From Mycobacterium sp. (lineage in GTDB: Bacteria; Actinomycetota; Actinomycetes; Mycobacteriales; Mycobacteriaceae): DNA of 64,000 nt. Where the stretch lies: assembly GCA_018401645.1 (NCBI GenBank), contig JAGYKK010000007.1, positions 1 through 64,000 on the forward strand. Direction: 5' to 3'. Below, piece after piece: positions 1 through 10,197 of the stretch. Each line of letters begins with the position of its first letter. Positions within the stretch are counted from its first letter, which is position 1. The notes under the pieces were generated by a model that was not told the DNA's origin, did not search any database, and worked only from the letters and a program-made list of their open reading frames with translations. The position numbers and the translations under genes are program-made.

Positions 1-1
1 G

Positions 2-142
2 CCTGCGGAGCGGCGCAATATCGACACCGACTTCGAACACCTCGGCGCCAGGTTGCGGCTGACGGTGCGGGAGCGCGGTGCCCTGCTGTTCGAGGGCACC
101 TCAGAGTTGGCCGCCCTGGAGGTCGGCACCCGGCCGAAGTGA
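2..142 (+). CDS. C-terminal end of an unidentified protein (partial, truncated by window edge)
   Basis: Open frame from window start, ...PAERRNIDTDFEHLGARLRLTVRERGALLFEGTSELAALEVGTRPK*; not in ORF track because it is partial. Confidence 0.55.
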   Translation, partial: PAERRNIDTDFEHLGARLRLTVRERGALLFEGTSELAALEVGTRPK

Positions 143-160
143 CCGGCGCCCGCGCGCGGC

Positions 161-760
161 TTAGTCGGTGGCGTCGAGGATCTTGATCGCGAAGATCAGC
201 GAGTCGCCCGGTTCGATTCCCGCCGCGGGTTGCCCCTGGGGGTAGCCGTCGGCCGAGACCATCGCGACGGCGACGGTGGACCCGACCGTCTGCCCGGCGA
301 TCGCCTTCTGGAAGCCCGGCACGACCTGGTCGAGGGCAAACTCGACCGGAGCGCCGCGCTGGTAGCTGCTGTCGAACACCGATCCATCCCGACCGTTGAC
401 GCCCATGTAGCACACCGACACCGTCGCGGTGGGTGCCACGACCGGCCCGTCACCCGCCGTCAGGGTCTTCACCTGGGTCTGCGTCACGCTGAACGGGGCG
501 CCGACCTCGACCGATGGGGCGGTGGTCGTCGTGGACCCGCGCACGGCCAGGGTGCCGGTCGCACCGGGCAGTGTCCACTCCGGGGTCCCCCCGGACAGTG
601 GCAGCGCGATCGGGCAGGGGCTCACCGGCATCTCCGTTTCGGTGACCGACGATGCCACCTGGGAGACCGTGCTCGACGCGGAGGTGTCCGTCTGGGAGCT
701 GCATCCGGTGAACAGGGCAGCACCGGCGAGCAGAATCAAGGAGATGCGGGAGGAGTTCAC
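161..760 (-). CDS. FKBP-type peptidyl-prolyl cis-trans isomerase, lipoprotein
   Basis: Lipobox LFTGC after signal peptide; FKBP-like GSVFDSSYQRGAPVEFALDQVVPGFQKAIAGQTVGS. Confidence 0.85.
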   Translation of the reverse strand: MNSSRISLILLAGAALFTGCSSQTDTSASSTVSQVASSVTETEMPVSPCPIALPLSGGTPEWTLPGATGTLAVRGSTTTTAPSVEVGAPFSVTQTQVKTLTAGDGPVVAPTATVSVCYMGVNGRDGSVFDSSYQRGAPVEFALDQVVPGFQKAIAGQTVGSTVAVAMVSADGYPQGQPAAGIEPGDSLIFAIKILDATD

Positions 761-788
761 GTGGCGCTACGTTACAGCGTTCGCGGAT

Positions 789-1748
789 TCAGGCAGAGGC
801 ACCGACGAATTCCGCGATGATATCGGCGAGGCGCCGGCCCTGTTGTTCCTGCACGAAATGGCCGGCGCCGGCGATAGTGGTGTGGTGTTGACCGCGGGCA
901 CCGGGGATTCGATCCTGGAAGACCGCATCCCAACCCGCGGTGGCGGGATCGGAGTCGGAATACGCGGTGAGGAAGGGCTTGTCCCACTGGTGTAACGCCG
1001 CCATCGTCGATGCGCTGATCCTGGCACCCGGGTCGTTGCGGGTAAGCGGAATCAGCGCGGTCAACTGTCGCAACCCGGCCTTGTGCGCCCGGTCGGGGAA
1101 GGGCGCGTCGTACGCTGCCAGCACCGCGGCGCTCAGCGGCCCGGCAACCGCATCAAGGAACACGCTCGGGGTGATGTCCGGCGAGCGCCGGTAGAACGAT
1201 ATGTAGTCCAGCAGTGTCTCCTGCAGCAGCATCCGGTCGGCCCCGACCCCGTGATGTGCCCACGTCAGTTTGCCGGCCAACGTCGGCTCGCAGGTGTGCA
1301 GGATGGTGTTGGTCGCCACCACCTTGGCGAATCTGTCGGGCTCGCGGGCCAGCACGCTCAGGCCGATCGGCCCACCCCAGTCCTGGACGACGAGCGTGAT
1401 CTCCCGCAGGCGCAGGCCCACGACCAGGCTGTGGATCCAGTCGATGTGCCGGGCAAACGTGTAGTCGGTTGCCTCGGTGGGTTTGTCGGAGCGGCCGAAC
1501 CCGATGTGGTCCGGTGCGATGACCCGCATACCGGCCGCCCCCAGCGCGGTGATGACGTCGCGGTACAGATACGACCATGTCGGCTGGCCGTGCAAGAGCA
1601 CCACCACCGGGCCGTCGGCCGGACCGGCGTCGACGTAGTGCATGCGAAGCGGGGGGAGTCCCGAGGTGTCGACATTGCGGTAGCTCGGGTCGAAGGGATA
1701 GCCGGGTAGGTTAACGAATCTTTCGTCGGGTGTCCTCAGCACGGGCAT
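789..1748 (-). CDS. dhmA: Haloalkane dehalogenase (alpha/beta hydrolase)
   Basis: MPVLRTPDERFVNLPGYPFDPSY...LRMHYVDAGPADGPVVVLLHGQPTWSYLYR and nucleophile VVQDWGGPIGL. Confidence 0.88.
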   Translation of the reverse strand: MPVLRTPDERFVNLPGYPFDPSYRNVDTSGLPPLRMHYVDAGPADGPVVVLLHGQPTWSYLYRDVITALGAAGMRVIAPDHIGFGRSDKPTEATDYTFARHIDWIHSLVVGLRLREITLVVQDWGGPIGLSVLAREPDRFAKVVATNTILHTCEPTLAGKLTWAHHGVGADRMLLQETLLDYISFYRRSPDITPSVFLDAVAGPLSAAVLAAYDAPFPDRAHKAGLRQLTALIPLTRNDPGARISASTMAALHQWDKPFLTAYSDSDPATAGWDAVFQDRIPGARGQHHTTIAGAGHFVQEQQGRRLADIIAEFVGASA

Positions 1749-1782
1749 CTGCGCAAGCGTAGCCCCGGGCCCCGGGGGTGTT

Positions 1783-1950
1783 TCAGGAGTGCTTTCGCCA
1801 CCGCTTCCTGTATTCTTCGACCTCTTCGGGCTCGTCCATATCGGCCTTGATCGTCGCGGTATCGCGCTTGATCGTCAGCCGCAATGCCGCCCAGATCAGC
1901 CCAATCAACACCACCGCACCGAAGATAATCAGCAGGGGAACCATGTCCAT
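1783..1950 (-). CDS. Small single-TM membrane protein, 55 aa
   Basis: MDMVPLLIIFGAVVLIGLIWAALRLTIKRDTATIKADMDEPEEVEEYRKRWRKHS*; below the length cutoff of the ORF track. Confidence 0.6.
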   Translation of the reverse strand: MDMVPLLIIFGAVVLIGLIWAALRLTIKRDTATIKADMDEPEEVEEYRKRWRKHS

Positions 1951-2066
1951 AAAAGCAAGTCTGGCACAGCCGACAACATCCTGTATTTCAATTGAAAATC
2001 TCCCCGACCACCGGTTCGTCCAGCCGTTGGCCGTTCCGCGGTGCCTCGACGGCTAGTCTGAAAACC

Positions 2067-2957
2067 GTGTCCTCGCCATGGTCGTCAACCCGACTGGGTG
2101 ACCTGACCGGCAAGCGAATCATCGTGACTGGAGCCACCAACGGCGTCGGCCTGGGCACCGCACGTGCCCTCGCAGCGGCCGGCGCCGACGTCATCCTGGC
2201 CGTCCGCAATACCGGCCTGGGTAAGCAGCGGGCCGCCGAGATCGGCGGGACGACCCAGGTGGCGCCACTGGATCTGGCCGACCTGGCCTCGGTGCGGGCT
2301 TTCCCCGGCCTGATCGACGGCGACATCGACATCCTCATCAACAACGCCGGGGCGGTGACGCAGCACCGCACCGAGACCGTCGACGGACACGAGACCACGC
2401 TGGGCACCAACGCCCTGGGACCGTTTGCGTTGACCAACCTGCTGCTGCCTAGGGTCCGCTCACTGATCATCAACGTCGGCTCCGACGCGCACCGCTCGGC
2501 CACCTGGCACCCGGAGGACATGCATCTGCGTCGCCACCGGTGGACGCCGATGGGTGCCTACGCCCGTTCGAAACTCGCCGTCATGCTGTGGGGACTGGAG
2601 TTGGACCGCCGATTGCGGGCCGCCGGGTCGCCGGTGGTTGCCCAGTTGACCCACCCGGGATGGGTGGCCTCGAACCTCTCACATGTCTCGGATTCGCCGC
2701 TGATGTCGCTGACCCACCGGGTAGTCAAGACTGCGGCCAATCGACTGGCCAATGACATCGACGAGGGTGCCGCGCCAACCCTGTACTGCATCAGCGAGCC
2801 GATACCGCCGGGCAGCTACGTCGGCGTGAGCGGTTGGCGGGGCCTGCGCGGCGGACCGGTGCTCATCGGCCGTTCCGTACTGGCCTGCGATTACGACGCC
2901 GCCGCGCGTTTCGTCGCTTTCGCCGAGAATGCGACCGGCACGATTTTGGCGACTTAG
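2067..2957 (+). CDS. Short-chain dehydrogenase/reductase
   Basis: Rossmann GKRIIVTGATNGVGLGTARAL, INNAG, YARSK; GTG start at 2067 preferred over the ORF-track start. Confidence 0.85.
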   Translation: MSSPWSSTRLGDLTGKRIIVTGATNGVGLGTARALAAAGADVILAVRNTGLGKQRAAEIGGTTQVAPLDLADLASVRAFPGLIDGDIDILINNAGAVTQHRTETVDGHETTLGTNALGPFALTNLLLPRVRSLIINVGSDAHRSATWHPEDMHLRRHRWTPMGAYARSKLAVMLWGLELDRRLRAAGSPVVAQLTHPGWVASNLSHVSDSPLMSLTHRVVKTAANRLANDIDEGAAPTLYCISEPIPPGSYVGVSGWRGLRGGPVLIGRSVLACDYDAAARFVAFAENATGTILAT

Positions 2958-3200
2958 CCGGTAAGCAGCAGGTCAGGGGGATTGGGTTGAAGAGTTGGAG
3001 CGGTTCCGATTAGTTGACATAATGTGGCTTATCGGCACGTTTTGGACCGGCGGGTTGGCCCGGCCGAACATCTAAAGTCCTGTCCCTGTTGACCGGTCCG
3101 CGACTATCCGACAGTCCCGGCATTTTGGATCAATCGGATGCATGGCCGGATCTCGCCGGTGGCCCATCACTTGAAATCCGCAACCGTCCGACAGCGGACG

Positions 3201-3240
3201 CCGGACTGGACACCGGACTGGACACCGGACTGGACACCGG
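3201..3240. repeat. 12-bp tandem repeat (CCGGACTGGACA) x3 plus partial copy
   Basis: Direct reading of the sequence; intergenic. Confidence 0.95.
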
Positions 3241-3421
3241 GCGCCCGGCGTCCAGGCGAATTTCACGGCTCAAATTCCCCGACCCCCTCCGGCGGCCCGT
3301 CCAGCGACAATCCGTCAATTCATCACAGTGACGTATTGATCTAGCTGCAGCCCCAAACCCGGCATAATAGACATGGGTTCGGTCAGCACCCAGCCGATGC
3401 GCAGTCTGGCCACTGCGGAAG

Positions 3422-4723
3422 GTGCATGTGGAACGGTACGTGTTCGATCTGTCACTGATCCTGGTCCTGCTGCTCCTCAACGGGCTGTTTGCCGGCAGCG
3501 AGATCGCCCTCATCTCGCTCCGTGAGGGACAACTGCGGGCCTTGGAACGTGGGTCTGGTCGACGGGAACGGGCTCTGGTCCGGCTGGCCCGCAACCCGAA
3601 CCGTTTCCTGGGGACGATTCAACTCGGCATCACCCTCGCCGGCTACCTCGCCTCGGCGACCGCCGCCATCACGTTGGCCGAGCCACTGGTCCCCTCCCTG
3701 GGCTTTCTCGGCGGTGCCGCGGAGGTCGTGGCGGTCGCCTCGGTGACGATCGTGCTGGCAGTCGTCAACATCGTGGTGGGCGAACTCGCGCCGAAACGAT
3801 TGGCGATGCAAAACGCCCAGCGCTGGGCGCTGATGGTCGCCATCCCCCTGGATCGTCTCGCGACGCTGACAAAGCCGATCGTCTGGCTCATGGGCAAGGC
3901 GACCGACCTGATCGTGCGACTCTTCGGCGGAAACCCCGATGCCGCCGCCGAGCAACTGTCATCCGAGGAGCTGCGCGAAATGGTTTCGGCGCACCGCGGC
4001 CTGACCATCGAGCAGCGCGAAATGATATCCGGAGCCCTAGAAATTCAGGATCGGGTGCTGCGCGAGATCCTCATACCGCGGCGCAAAGTGGTCATGCTTT
4101 CCAGCGACATGCAGATCGACCTGGCCCAGGACCGCTTAGTGGCATCGGGCCACTCCCGCGCCCCGGTGGTGCGCGCCCACGACCTCGATGAGGTGCTCGG
4201 CGTGATGCACCTGCGTGACCTACTTGCAGGCGCCACTTCCCTGGCCGAGGCTGCCCGTCCGGCACTGCAGCTACCCGACAGCCTGCCCGTGTCGGAGGCG
4301 CTGAAACGGTTCAAAACCGAGCGCGAGCAGTTCGCGGTAGTGGTGGACGAGCGCGGCGGCGTCGCGGGAATCGTCACCCTCGAGGACGTCCTAGAGGAGA
4401 TCGTCGGGGAGATCTACGATGAAACCGATCGCGACGTCCTCGGAGCCAAGGTGATGCCCGACGGCAGTCTCGTGTTGCCAGGCAGTTTTCCCGTTCATGA
4501 CCTACCCGATCTCGGCGTGGACATCAGTGACCTACCCCGTGGCGACTACGCCACCGTCGCCGGACTGGTCTTGGTGGTTCTGACCCGCATCCCCACCGAA
4601 CCGGGGGACCAAATCCCATTGGATGGCTGGACCCTTGAAGTGTCGGCGATCGAGCGCAACACCATCACTGAGGTGCGACTCATCCGTCGGCCCGTGGTTG
4701 ATCTGGTCGAATCCAGCAGCTAG
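3422..4723 (+). CDS. CNNM/CorC (HlyC)-family transporter with CBS domains
   Basis: N-terminal DUF21-like TM region (LLNGLFAGSEIALISL), CBS pair (LIPRRKVVMLSSD..., GGVAGIVTLEDVLEEIVGEIYDETD), CorC_HlyC C-terminus; GTG start. Confidence 0.9.
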   Translation: MHVERYVFDLSLILVLLLLNGLFAGSEIALISLREGQLRALERGSGRRERALVRLARNPNRFLGTIQLGITLAGYLASATAAITLAEPLVPSLGFLGGAAEVVAVASVTIVLAVVNIVVGELAPKRLAMQNAQRWALMVAIPLDRLATLTKPIVWLMGKATDLIVRLFGGNPDAAAEQLSSEELREMVSAHRGLTIEQREMISGALEIQDRVLREILIPRRKVVMLSSDMQIDLAQDRLVASGHSRAPVVRAHDLDEVLGVMHLRDLLAGATSLAEAARPALQLPDSLPVSEALKRFKTEREQFAVVVDERGGVAGIVTLEDVLEEIVGEIYDETDRDVLGAKVMPDGSLVLPGSFPVHDLPDLGVDISDLPRGDYATVAGLVLVVLTRIPTEPGDQIPLDGWTLEVSAIERNTITEVRLIRRPVVDLVESSS

Positions 4724-4804
4724 GCGGGGGCGGGAAGCTCCAAAACTGCTTCGCGTACCGTCGTAAAAGGGAAATTTCATCTACTGAAAAGGCAGTCAAC
4801 GACG

Positions 4805-5899
4805 ATGCGGGTGTGCACGGTGTCACATCGGTTCGGCGGCTTCGACGGGGTCGCGGTGGAGGCGTCCAAGTGGGATCGTGCCTACGCGCGCCTCGGGTGG
4901 AGCGTGACCCATGCCGCCGGGCGCTTCGACAATCCGGTAAACCCGGACACCGACACCGTGGTTGCAGGACTGTGGGCCGATATCCGCGGTGGTGTTCCGC
5001 CGAAACCCGACTATGCCCTCATCGACGAACTGGTGGGAACCCATGACCTTCTGGTCCTCGAGAACGTCGGCTGCTACCCGTCGGCGGCCCTCGCCGCCCA
5101 CGCCTTCGAGGAGGCCGCCCTCCGGCAAGGGATTTCGACCATTGTCCGCCACCACGACCCGGCGTGGCAGGTCACCTCATGGCCGGCCGCCGTGTCGGAC
5201 TGCTTTCCGCTACACAATCCCGCAATGTTGCACCTGACGATCAACCGAATGACCGAGGACCAGTTCCGACGCCGCTATCCCGATCTGGATACCCGCGAGG
5301 CCATTGACACCGACCACCCGATGGTGGACTTCGCAGCGACGACCCATGGGGACCGCGATGGGACTCGGTCGCGGTTGGGAGTCCATCGCGATGACATCCT
5401 GCTGGCGCACCCGGCGCGCAACGCCGCCCGCAAGAACATCCCGGCGGCCCTTGATCTGGCGGCGAATCTGGCAACTCGAACCACGCGCCGCGTCCACTAC
5501 TGGCTCACCTCCGCACAGGGCCCGATCGGACCGACTCCACCGGAAGTCCGCGTCCACCGGGGCAATGTCGCAAATGTGGCCGACCTTTATGCCGCAGCCG
5601 ACTTCATCGTCTTTCCCTCGCTGTGGGAAGGATGGGGACTACCGGTCATGGAATCCGCGACCGCCCGCAAGTTGATCGCCACCCACCCCTTCCCCGCCCT
5701 CGCAGAAATCCACGCCCTCGGGATCACCACCATCGACCACCGTGACCATGACGCCATCATGAGACTGATCGACGACCCCACTCGGTACCGGGAACTTACT
5801 GATTCCAATCACCACTCAGCGCGCGTGCTCGACATATCCCGGCTTCCCGATAACGTCGCTGCCCATGCCCGCCGGGCTTGGGAACTGATGGCGGCCTGA
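4805..5899 (+). CDS. Glycosyltransferase (GT-B, group 1 type)
   Basis: LYAAADFIVFPSLWEGWGLPVMESATARKLIATHPFPALAEI. Confidence 0.82.
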   Translation: MRVCTVSHRFGGFDGVAVEASKWDRAYARLGWSVTHAAGRFDNPVNPDTDTVVAGLWADIRGGVPPKPDYALIDELVGTHDLLVLENVGCYPSAALAAHAFEEAALRQGISTIVRHHDPAWQVTSWPAAVSDCFPLHNPAMLHLTINRMTEDQFRRRYPDLDTREAIDTDHPMVDFAATTHGDRDGTRSRLGVHRDDILLAHPARNAARKNIPAALDLAANLATRTTRRVHYWLTSAQGPIGPTPPEVRVHRGNVANVADLYAAADFIVFPSLWEGWGLPVMESATARKLIATHPFPALAEIHALGITTIDHRDHDAIMRLIDDPTRYRELTDSNHHSARVLDISRLPDNVAAHARRAWELMAA

Positions 5900-5906
5900 C
5901 GGTATC

Positions 5907-6284
5907 GTGTCGGGCATGAACATGCCGCGCGTGATTTTCAGTTTCTCCGCCATCTTTGTTCTCCTGGGCATCGGGGCCTATTTCGTCACGGGGATGCAGT
6001 CCATGACGGCGTTGATTCCGGCGATCTTCGGCCTGCTTCTGGCCGCGGCCGGCGCGATTTCGCTGAAGAATCTCAAGCACGGCGGTCACTTTGCTGCGCT
6101 CGTCGGGCTTTTGGGTTTTTTGGGCACGGCCCGCAGCCTCGGCAAAGTGCCGGCGCTTTTGTCGGGTGAACCGGTCGAACGCGCGGCCGCCGTCGGGGTG
6201 CAGGCCGTCTTTGCTGTGCTGTGTGTGATCTTCGTCGGTCTCTGCGTCAAATCGTTCCGGGACACCCGCAAAGCAAACGCGTAG
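5907..6284 (+). CDS. Small multi-pass membrane protein
   Basis: 125 aa with several hydrophobic helices; good coding character. Confidence 0.65.
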   Translation: MSGMNMPRVIFSFSAIFVLLGIGAYFVTGMQSMTALIPAIFGLLLAAAGAISLKNLKHGGHFAALVGLLGFLGTARSLGKVPALLSGEPVERAAAVGVQAVFAVLCVIFVGLCVKSFRDTRKANA

Positions 6285-6298
6285 TTGCGCGTCCGCGG

Positions 6299-7402
6299 TC
6301 AGACCCGCCCGATGGCCCTCGACCACGAATCAGCCGCCTGAATCCCATCGAGGATGAGGCCGGGCGTTACGGCGAACGGCTCATTGTGCGCCGTTTCCGA
6401 CGGTGCCACGGATCGCTCAGCCACGACGCGGAGATCATCGTCGGACACATCCGTCAACCCGATGTCGGCAAGTCGCGTGGGCAGGCCCACCTCCCGAGAG
6501 AAATTGACGACGTCGCGGAATTCCGAACTCGGCCGGCCTTCCAACGCCAGCTGGACGAGCAGGCCGAAAGCAACTTTCTCGCCGTGCAGGAATTCGTGGG
6601 TCGGGCTCAGCATTGTCAGGCCGTTGTGGACGGAGTGCGCGACGGCCAATCCCGCCGACTCGAACCCCAGGCCCGACAGCAACGTGTTCGCCTCGATGAG
6701 GCGCTCCACTGCCGGAGTTACCGCGTTGGCCTCGACGGCGGCCAACGCGGCAGGTCCGTCGGCGAGCAACGTGTCGAAGCACAACCGAGAGAGCGCGAGC
6801 GCCGACATGCTCGGCGCCCCACCGAGTTCATTCGCCTTGTTCGCCTCTACGACGGTGCGCGCCTCAAACCAGGTGGCGAGCGCATCGCCCATGCCGGCGA
6901 CGAGGTACCGGGCCGGACTGTTGGCGATGAGCGTGGAATCGACGAGCACCAGTTCCGGATTGCGCGGGTGGTGCATGACGCGTTCGACCTCACCGGTCTC
7001 GGTGTAGACGACTGAGACGGCGCTGCACGGCGCATCATTGGAGGCCAGCGTCGGACACATCACCACCCTGAGCCCGGCCGCGACACCGACGGCACGTCCC
7101 GTATCGAGGGCCTTGCCGCCGCCGGCGGCGATGATGGTGGAGGCGTCGCCCGCGGTGGCCGCCGCAATCCCGCGGTCGATCTCAGGCTGCGAACACTCCC
7201 CCCCGAATCGATGGACGGTGAACTCGATTCCCGCCGCGCCAAGAGTCTGCGTCCAGGTGACGGTCAACTGCCGACTGAGCCGTTCACTGGCCAGGATCAG
7301 GGCGCGTCCGGTCAATCCGACCTGCGTCATCACCGCCCCAAGTTCCCGGGTGGCGTCCTTGCCCTGCACGTATCTGGCGGGGGCGGCGAACGTCGTCAGC
7401 AT
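6299..7402 (-). CDS. gldA: Glycerol dehydrogenase (iron-type ADH family)
   Basis: PARYVQGKDATRELG..., IIAAGGGKALDTGRAV, HSVHNGLT...THEFLHGEKVAFG. Confidence 0.88.
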   Translation of the reverse strand: MLTTFAAPARYVQGKDATRELGAVMTQVGLTGRALILASERLSRQLTVTWTQTLGAAGIEFTVHRFGGECSQPEIDRGIAAATAGDASTIIAAGGGKALDTGRAVGVAAGLRVVMCPTLASNDAPCSAVSVVYTETGEVERVMHHPRNPELVLVDSTLIANSPARYLVAGMGDALATWFEARTVVEANKANELGGAPSMSALALSRLCFDTLLADGPAALAAVEANAVTPAVERLIEANTLLSGLGFESAGLAVAHSVHNGLTMLSPTHEFLHGEKVAFGLLVQLALEGRPSSEFRDVVNFSREVGLPTRLADIGLTDVSDDDLRVVAERSVAPSETAHNEPFAVTPGLILDGIQAADSWSRAIGRV

Positions 7403-7461
7403 GGGCCGCCCCGAGTTATGGGCTGCCCTCGGACGGGCGCCATCGGGTGACTCGGCATCCG

Positions 7462-7986
7462 TTACGACACCGCCGAGATGAGCCCGGTCGCCGGGTCCAG
7501 GCGAACCAACTCATTACGCTCGACCGACGGCCGGACGTCCATCGCTTCACCGGGTTTGCGAACGGCGTAGTTGTACACGAAACGCTGATCGCGGAATTGG
7601 ATGGATTGCGGTTCGATGCGGTCCCCGAGTGGCAATGCATTGGACGCCCGGTAGGAGCCGCCGTCGTTGATCGCCACGACGGCGTAGTAGAAGACACCGC
7701 TGCCGCCCGGGTCGTTCTGAATCATCAGCGCGGCATCGACATTGCCATCGCCGTCAATGTCGCCTTCGACCGGATCGCCGAGAATGCGGACGGTGTTCTT
7801 GATTGCTGAACCCGGCGCCGCGTTGAGGGCGCCGACTCCGTCGGTCATCGTGAAGTTCTGGTTCTCGATGGTGATTGTGAGATCGCCGATATCCACCGGG
7901 CCCTGGGGGTTGCGGGCACATCCGATCAGCCCGACAAGGGCGAGAATCAGCGCGAGCAACCTCGCGGAAGCGATGGACTGTGCCAT
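7462..7986 (-). CDS. Hypothetical lipoprotein
   Basis: MAQSIASARLLALILALVGLIGCARNP lipobox; start chosen at internal Met. Confidence 0.6.
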   Translation of the reverse strand: MAQSIASARLLALILALVGLIGCARNPQGPVDIGDLTITIENQNFTMTDGVGALNAAPGSAIKNTVRILGDPVEGDIDGDGNVDAALMIQNDPGGSGVFYYAVVAINDGGSYRASNALPLGDRIEPQSIQFRDQRFVYNYAVRKPGEAMDVRPSVERNELVRLDPATGLISAVS

Positions 7987-8045
7987 GGCCGGATCATAGT
8001 CGCCGCAACCCGGCACCATCGGAATTAACGCTGCGCGGGATGTCC

Positions 8046-8492
8046 CTACAAAGCCACCGGCGTAGCGCGTTGGGCGCGGGCCGCCGTGACGATCCCCTCG
8101 GCGGTCTTAAACGCCTCGGTGTCGACGTGAAAGGGCTCAATGGGTAGTCGCGCGGCATGACGCAGAATCATCACCGCCAATGCGGCACTGGTGGTGCACG
8201 GCACCACCAGCAGGCTGATTCCCGCCACTGCGCCGGTGATCGTCATGACGGGTTGACGCTTGCACTCGCCACCGTAGAAGGTCATGCGCGGTGGACCATC
8301 CAACGACCAGTTGACGTTGATGTCGACGATCTCCCCCAGTCGACCCTTCAGAGTAGTGATCAACTCTGGTAGCTCCCTGGCCGTCCGCGCCGTTCGCAGC
8401 CACCACGCGCCGTCGATATCGCGGCCTAATTCTGATGCCATCGTCAGGCGGAGCCGAATCGCCGGACGGCGCTCATCGCAGTCTCTGATCAT
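8046..8492 (-). CDS. DUF5994-like hypothetical protein
   Basis: RLRLTMASELGRDIDGAWWLRTARTARELPELI...LGEIVDINVNW...PRMTFYGGE. Confidence 0.65.
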   Translation of the reverse strand: MIRDCDERRPAIRLRLTMASELGRDIDGAWWLRTARTARELPELITTLKGRLGEIVDINVNWSLDGPPRMTFYGGECKRQPVMTITGAVAGISLLVVPCTTSAALAVMILRHAARLPIEPFHVDTEAFKTAEGIVTAARAQRATPVAL

Positions 8493-8830
8493 GGGATCCT
8501 TCGGCAGTGTCGAACCGCAGGCTCGCGCGGTCAATGGGACGGCTGTGTGTCCTACGCTACACCGTTGGTCCGATTAGGAAGTCCGTACGCTATAGTCATA
8601 TCAACGTCGATGTCGCTCACGCGTTTTCGACCTACGTCGTGGAATGAAGGCCATCCCACCCCCGCGCCAGTGTCTCACTGAGCGACGGCTCGGATGTTCC
8701 GTGCAGCCAAGCACATACGTCTCGCGGCGATCGATTTTGCCCTCCGGCAATCTCGCCCACACAAGTGCTCCCGGCGCGCGGCCCACGCGGTTGTGCGCTG
8801 CACACACCACTGCCTGAAAGGCATCGAACA

Positions 8831-10196
8831 ATGACTACCACTTCATCCTTCGCCGATCTCGGCGTCCCGATCGCGCTGGTCAACGAATTGACCAAACTCG
8901 GCATCACCGCGCCGTTTCCGATCCAACTGGAGACGCTTCCCGACACGCTTGCCGGTCGCGACGTCCTCGGTCGCGGAAAGACCGGCAGCGGCAAGACCCT
9001 GGCCTTCGCGATCCCTCTGGTCAGCAGACTCAACAGCGGTAAGCGCCGCCCTAGTCAACCGTCGGGTCTCATCCTGGCCCCCACCCGCGAACTGGCGACC
9101 CAGATCGCCGCTGCTCTGGAGCCCCTGGCGCAGTGCTATGGCCTGCGCGTCACGACGATCTTCGGTGGTGTGCCGCAGGGCCGGCAGGTCAGCGCACTCA
9201 AGTCGGGCATCGACATCGTGGTCGCCTGCCCCGGCCGTCTCGAGGACCTGATGAAGCAGCGACTGGTCAACCTTGACCACGTCGAAATCACCGTGCTCGA
9301 CGAGGCCGACCACATGGCAGACCTTGGCTTTTTGCCCGCGGTGACCCGCATACTGGTCGCCACTCCCCCCGGTGGCCAGCGCATGCTGTTCTCGGCAACG
9401 CTGGACAACGGGGTCGACAAACTGGTCACCCGCTTCCTGCGCGATCAGGTCCTACATTCCGTCGATGAGGCGAATTCCCCGGTCTCCACCATGACCCACC
9501 ACGTGTTCCACGTTGACGGGGCAGATGCGAAGAAGGCACTGGTGCACCGACTCGCTTCGGGCACCGGACGCCGAATTCTGTTCCTGCGCACCAAGCATCA
9601 GGCCCGCAAGCTGGCCAAGCAACTCACTGAAGCCGGCGTGCCGTCGGTTGATCTGCACGGCAACCTGTCTCAACCCGCCCGGGACCGCAATCTCGCCAAG
9701 TTCGCCGCCGGCGATGTAATGGTTTTGGTGGCCACCGATATCGCCGCGCGCGGGGTGCACGTTGATGATGTGGAATTGGTTGTACACATCGACCCGCCCG
9801 CCGAACACAAGGCGTACCTGCACCGCTCCGGGCGAACGGCGCGGGCCGGCGGTGCCGGTGACGTCGTGACCGTCGTTCTCCCCGAACAGCGCAAGGAGAC
9901 CCAGGCGTTAATGCGTAGCGGGTATCACCGTCACACCGCAATCGGGTGGCCGCCGACTCAGAAGCCGCACACCCTTGGTATGAAAGTGCCCCGCATCGCA
10001 TGCCGGCGCTGAAGTCGCCGTGGCGCAGCCGAAATCGAGCACCCAGTACCAATGGCGCCGGCTTCAACGGCGTGGTCGCGGGAACGCGCTGGCCGCTCAC
10101 CAGCCGGGCCAGGTGTCGTGCGAGTGCACCTCGCCGTCGCAGCAGACGGTGCCCGCACGCACTGAGGCAAGGAACACTGAGGCAATTGAACACTGA
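8831..10196 (+). CDS. DEAD/DEAH-box RNA helicase; 3' end frame-disrupted
   Basis: GRGKTGSGKTLAFAIP, PTRELATQIA, VLDEADHMADLG, SATLD, HRSGRTARAG. After about 9915 the conserved C-terminal signal moves from frame 2 to 3 (AGITVTPQ), 1 (RVAADSEAA) and 3 (...VPARTEARNTEAIEH*). Confidence 0.85.
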
Positions 10197-10197
10197 G
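10161..10197. repeat. 15/16-bp tandem repeat at inferred helicase 3' end
   Basis: actgaggcaaggaac / actgaggcaattgaac / actgag, last copy carrying the inferred stop. Confidence 0.7.

Noticed and set aside
3001-3060. TTGACA at 3014 as a strong sigma70-like promoter
   Set aside because: No convincing -10 at 16-18 bp spacing and no gene closely downstream; not supportable from sequence alone.
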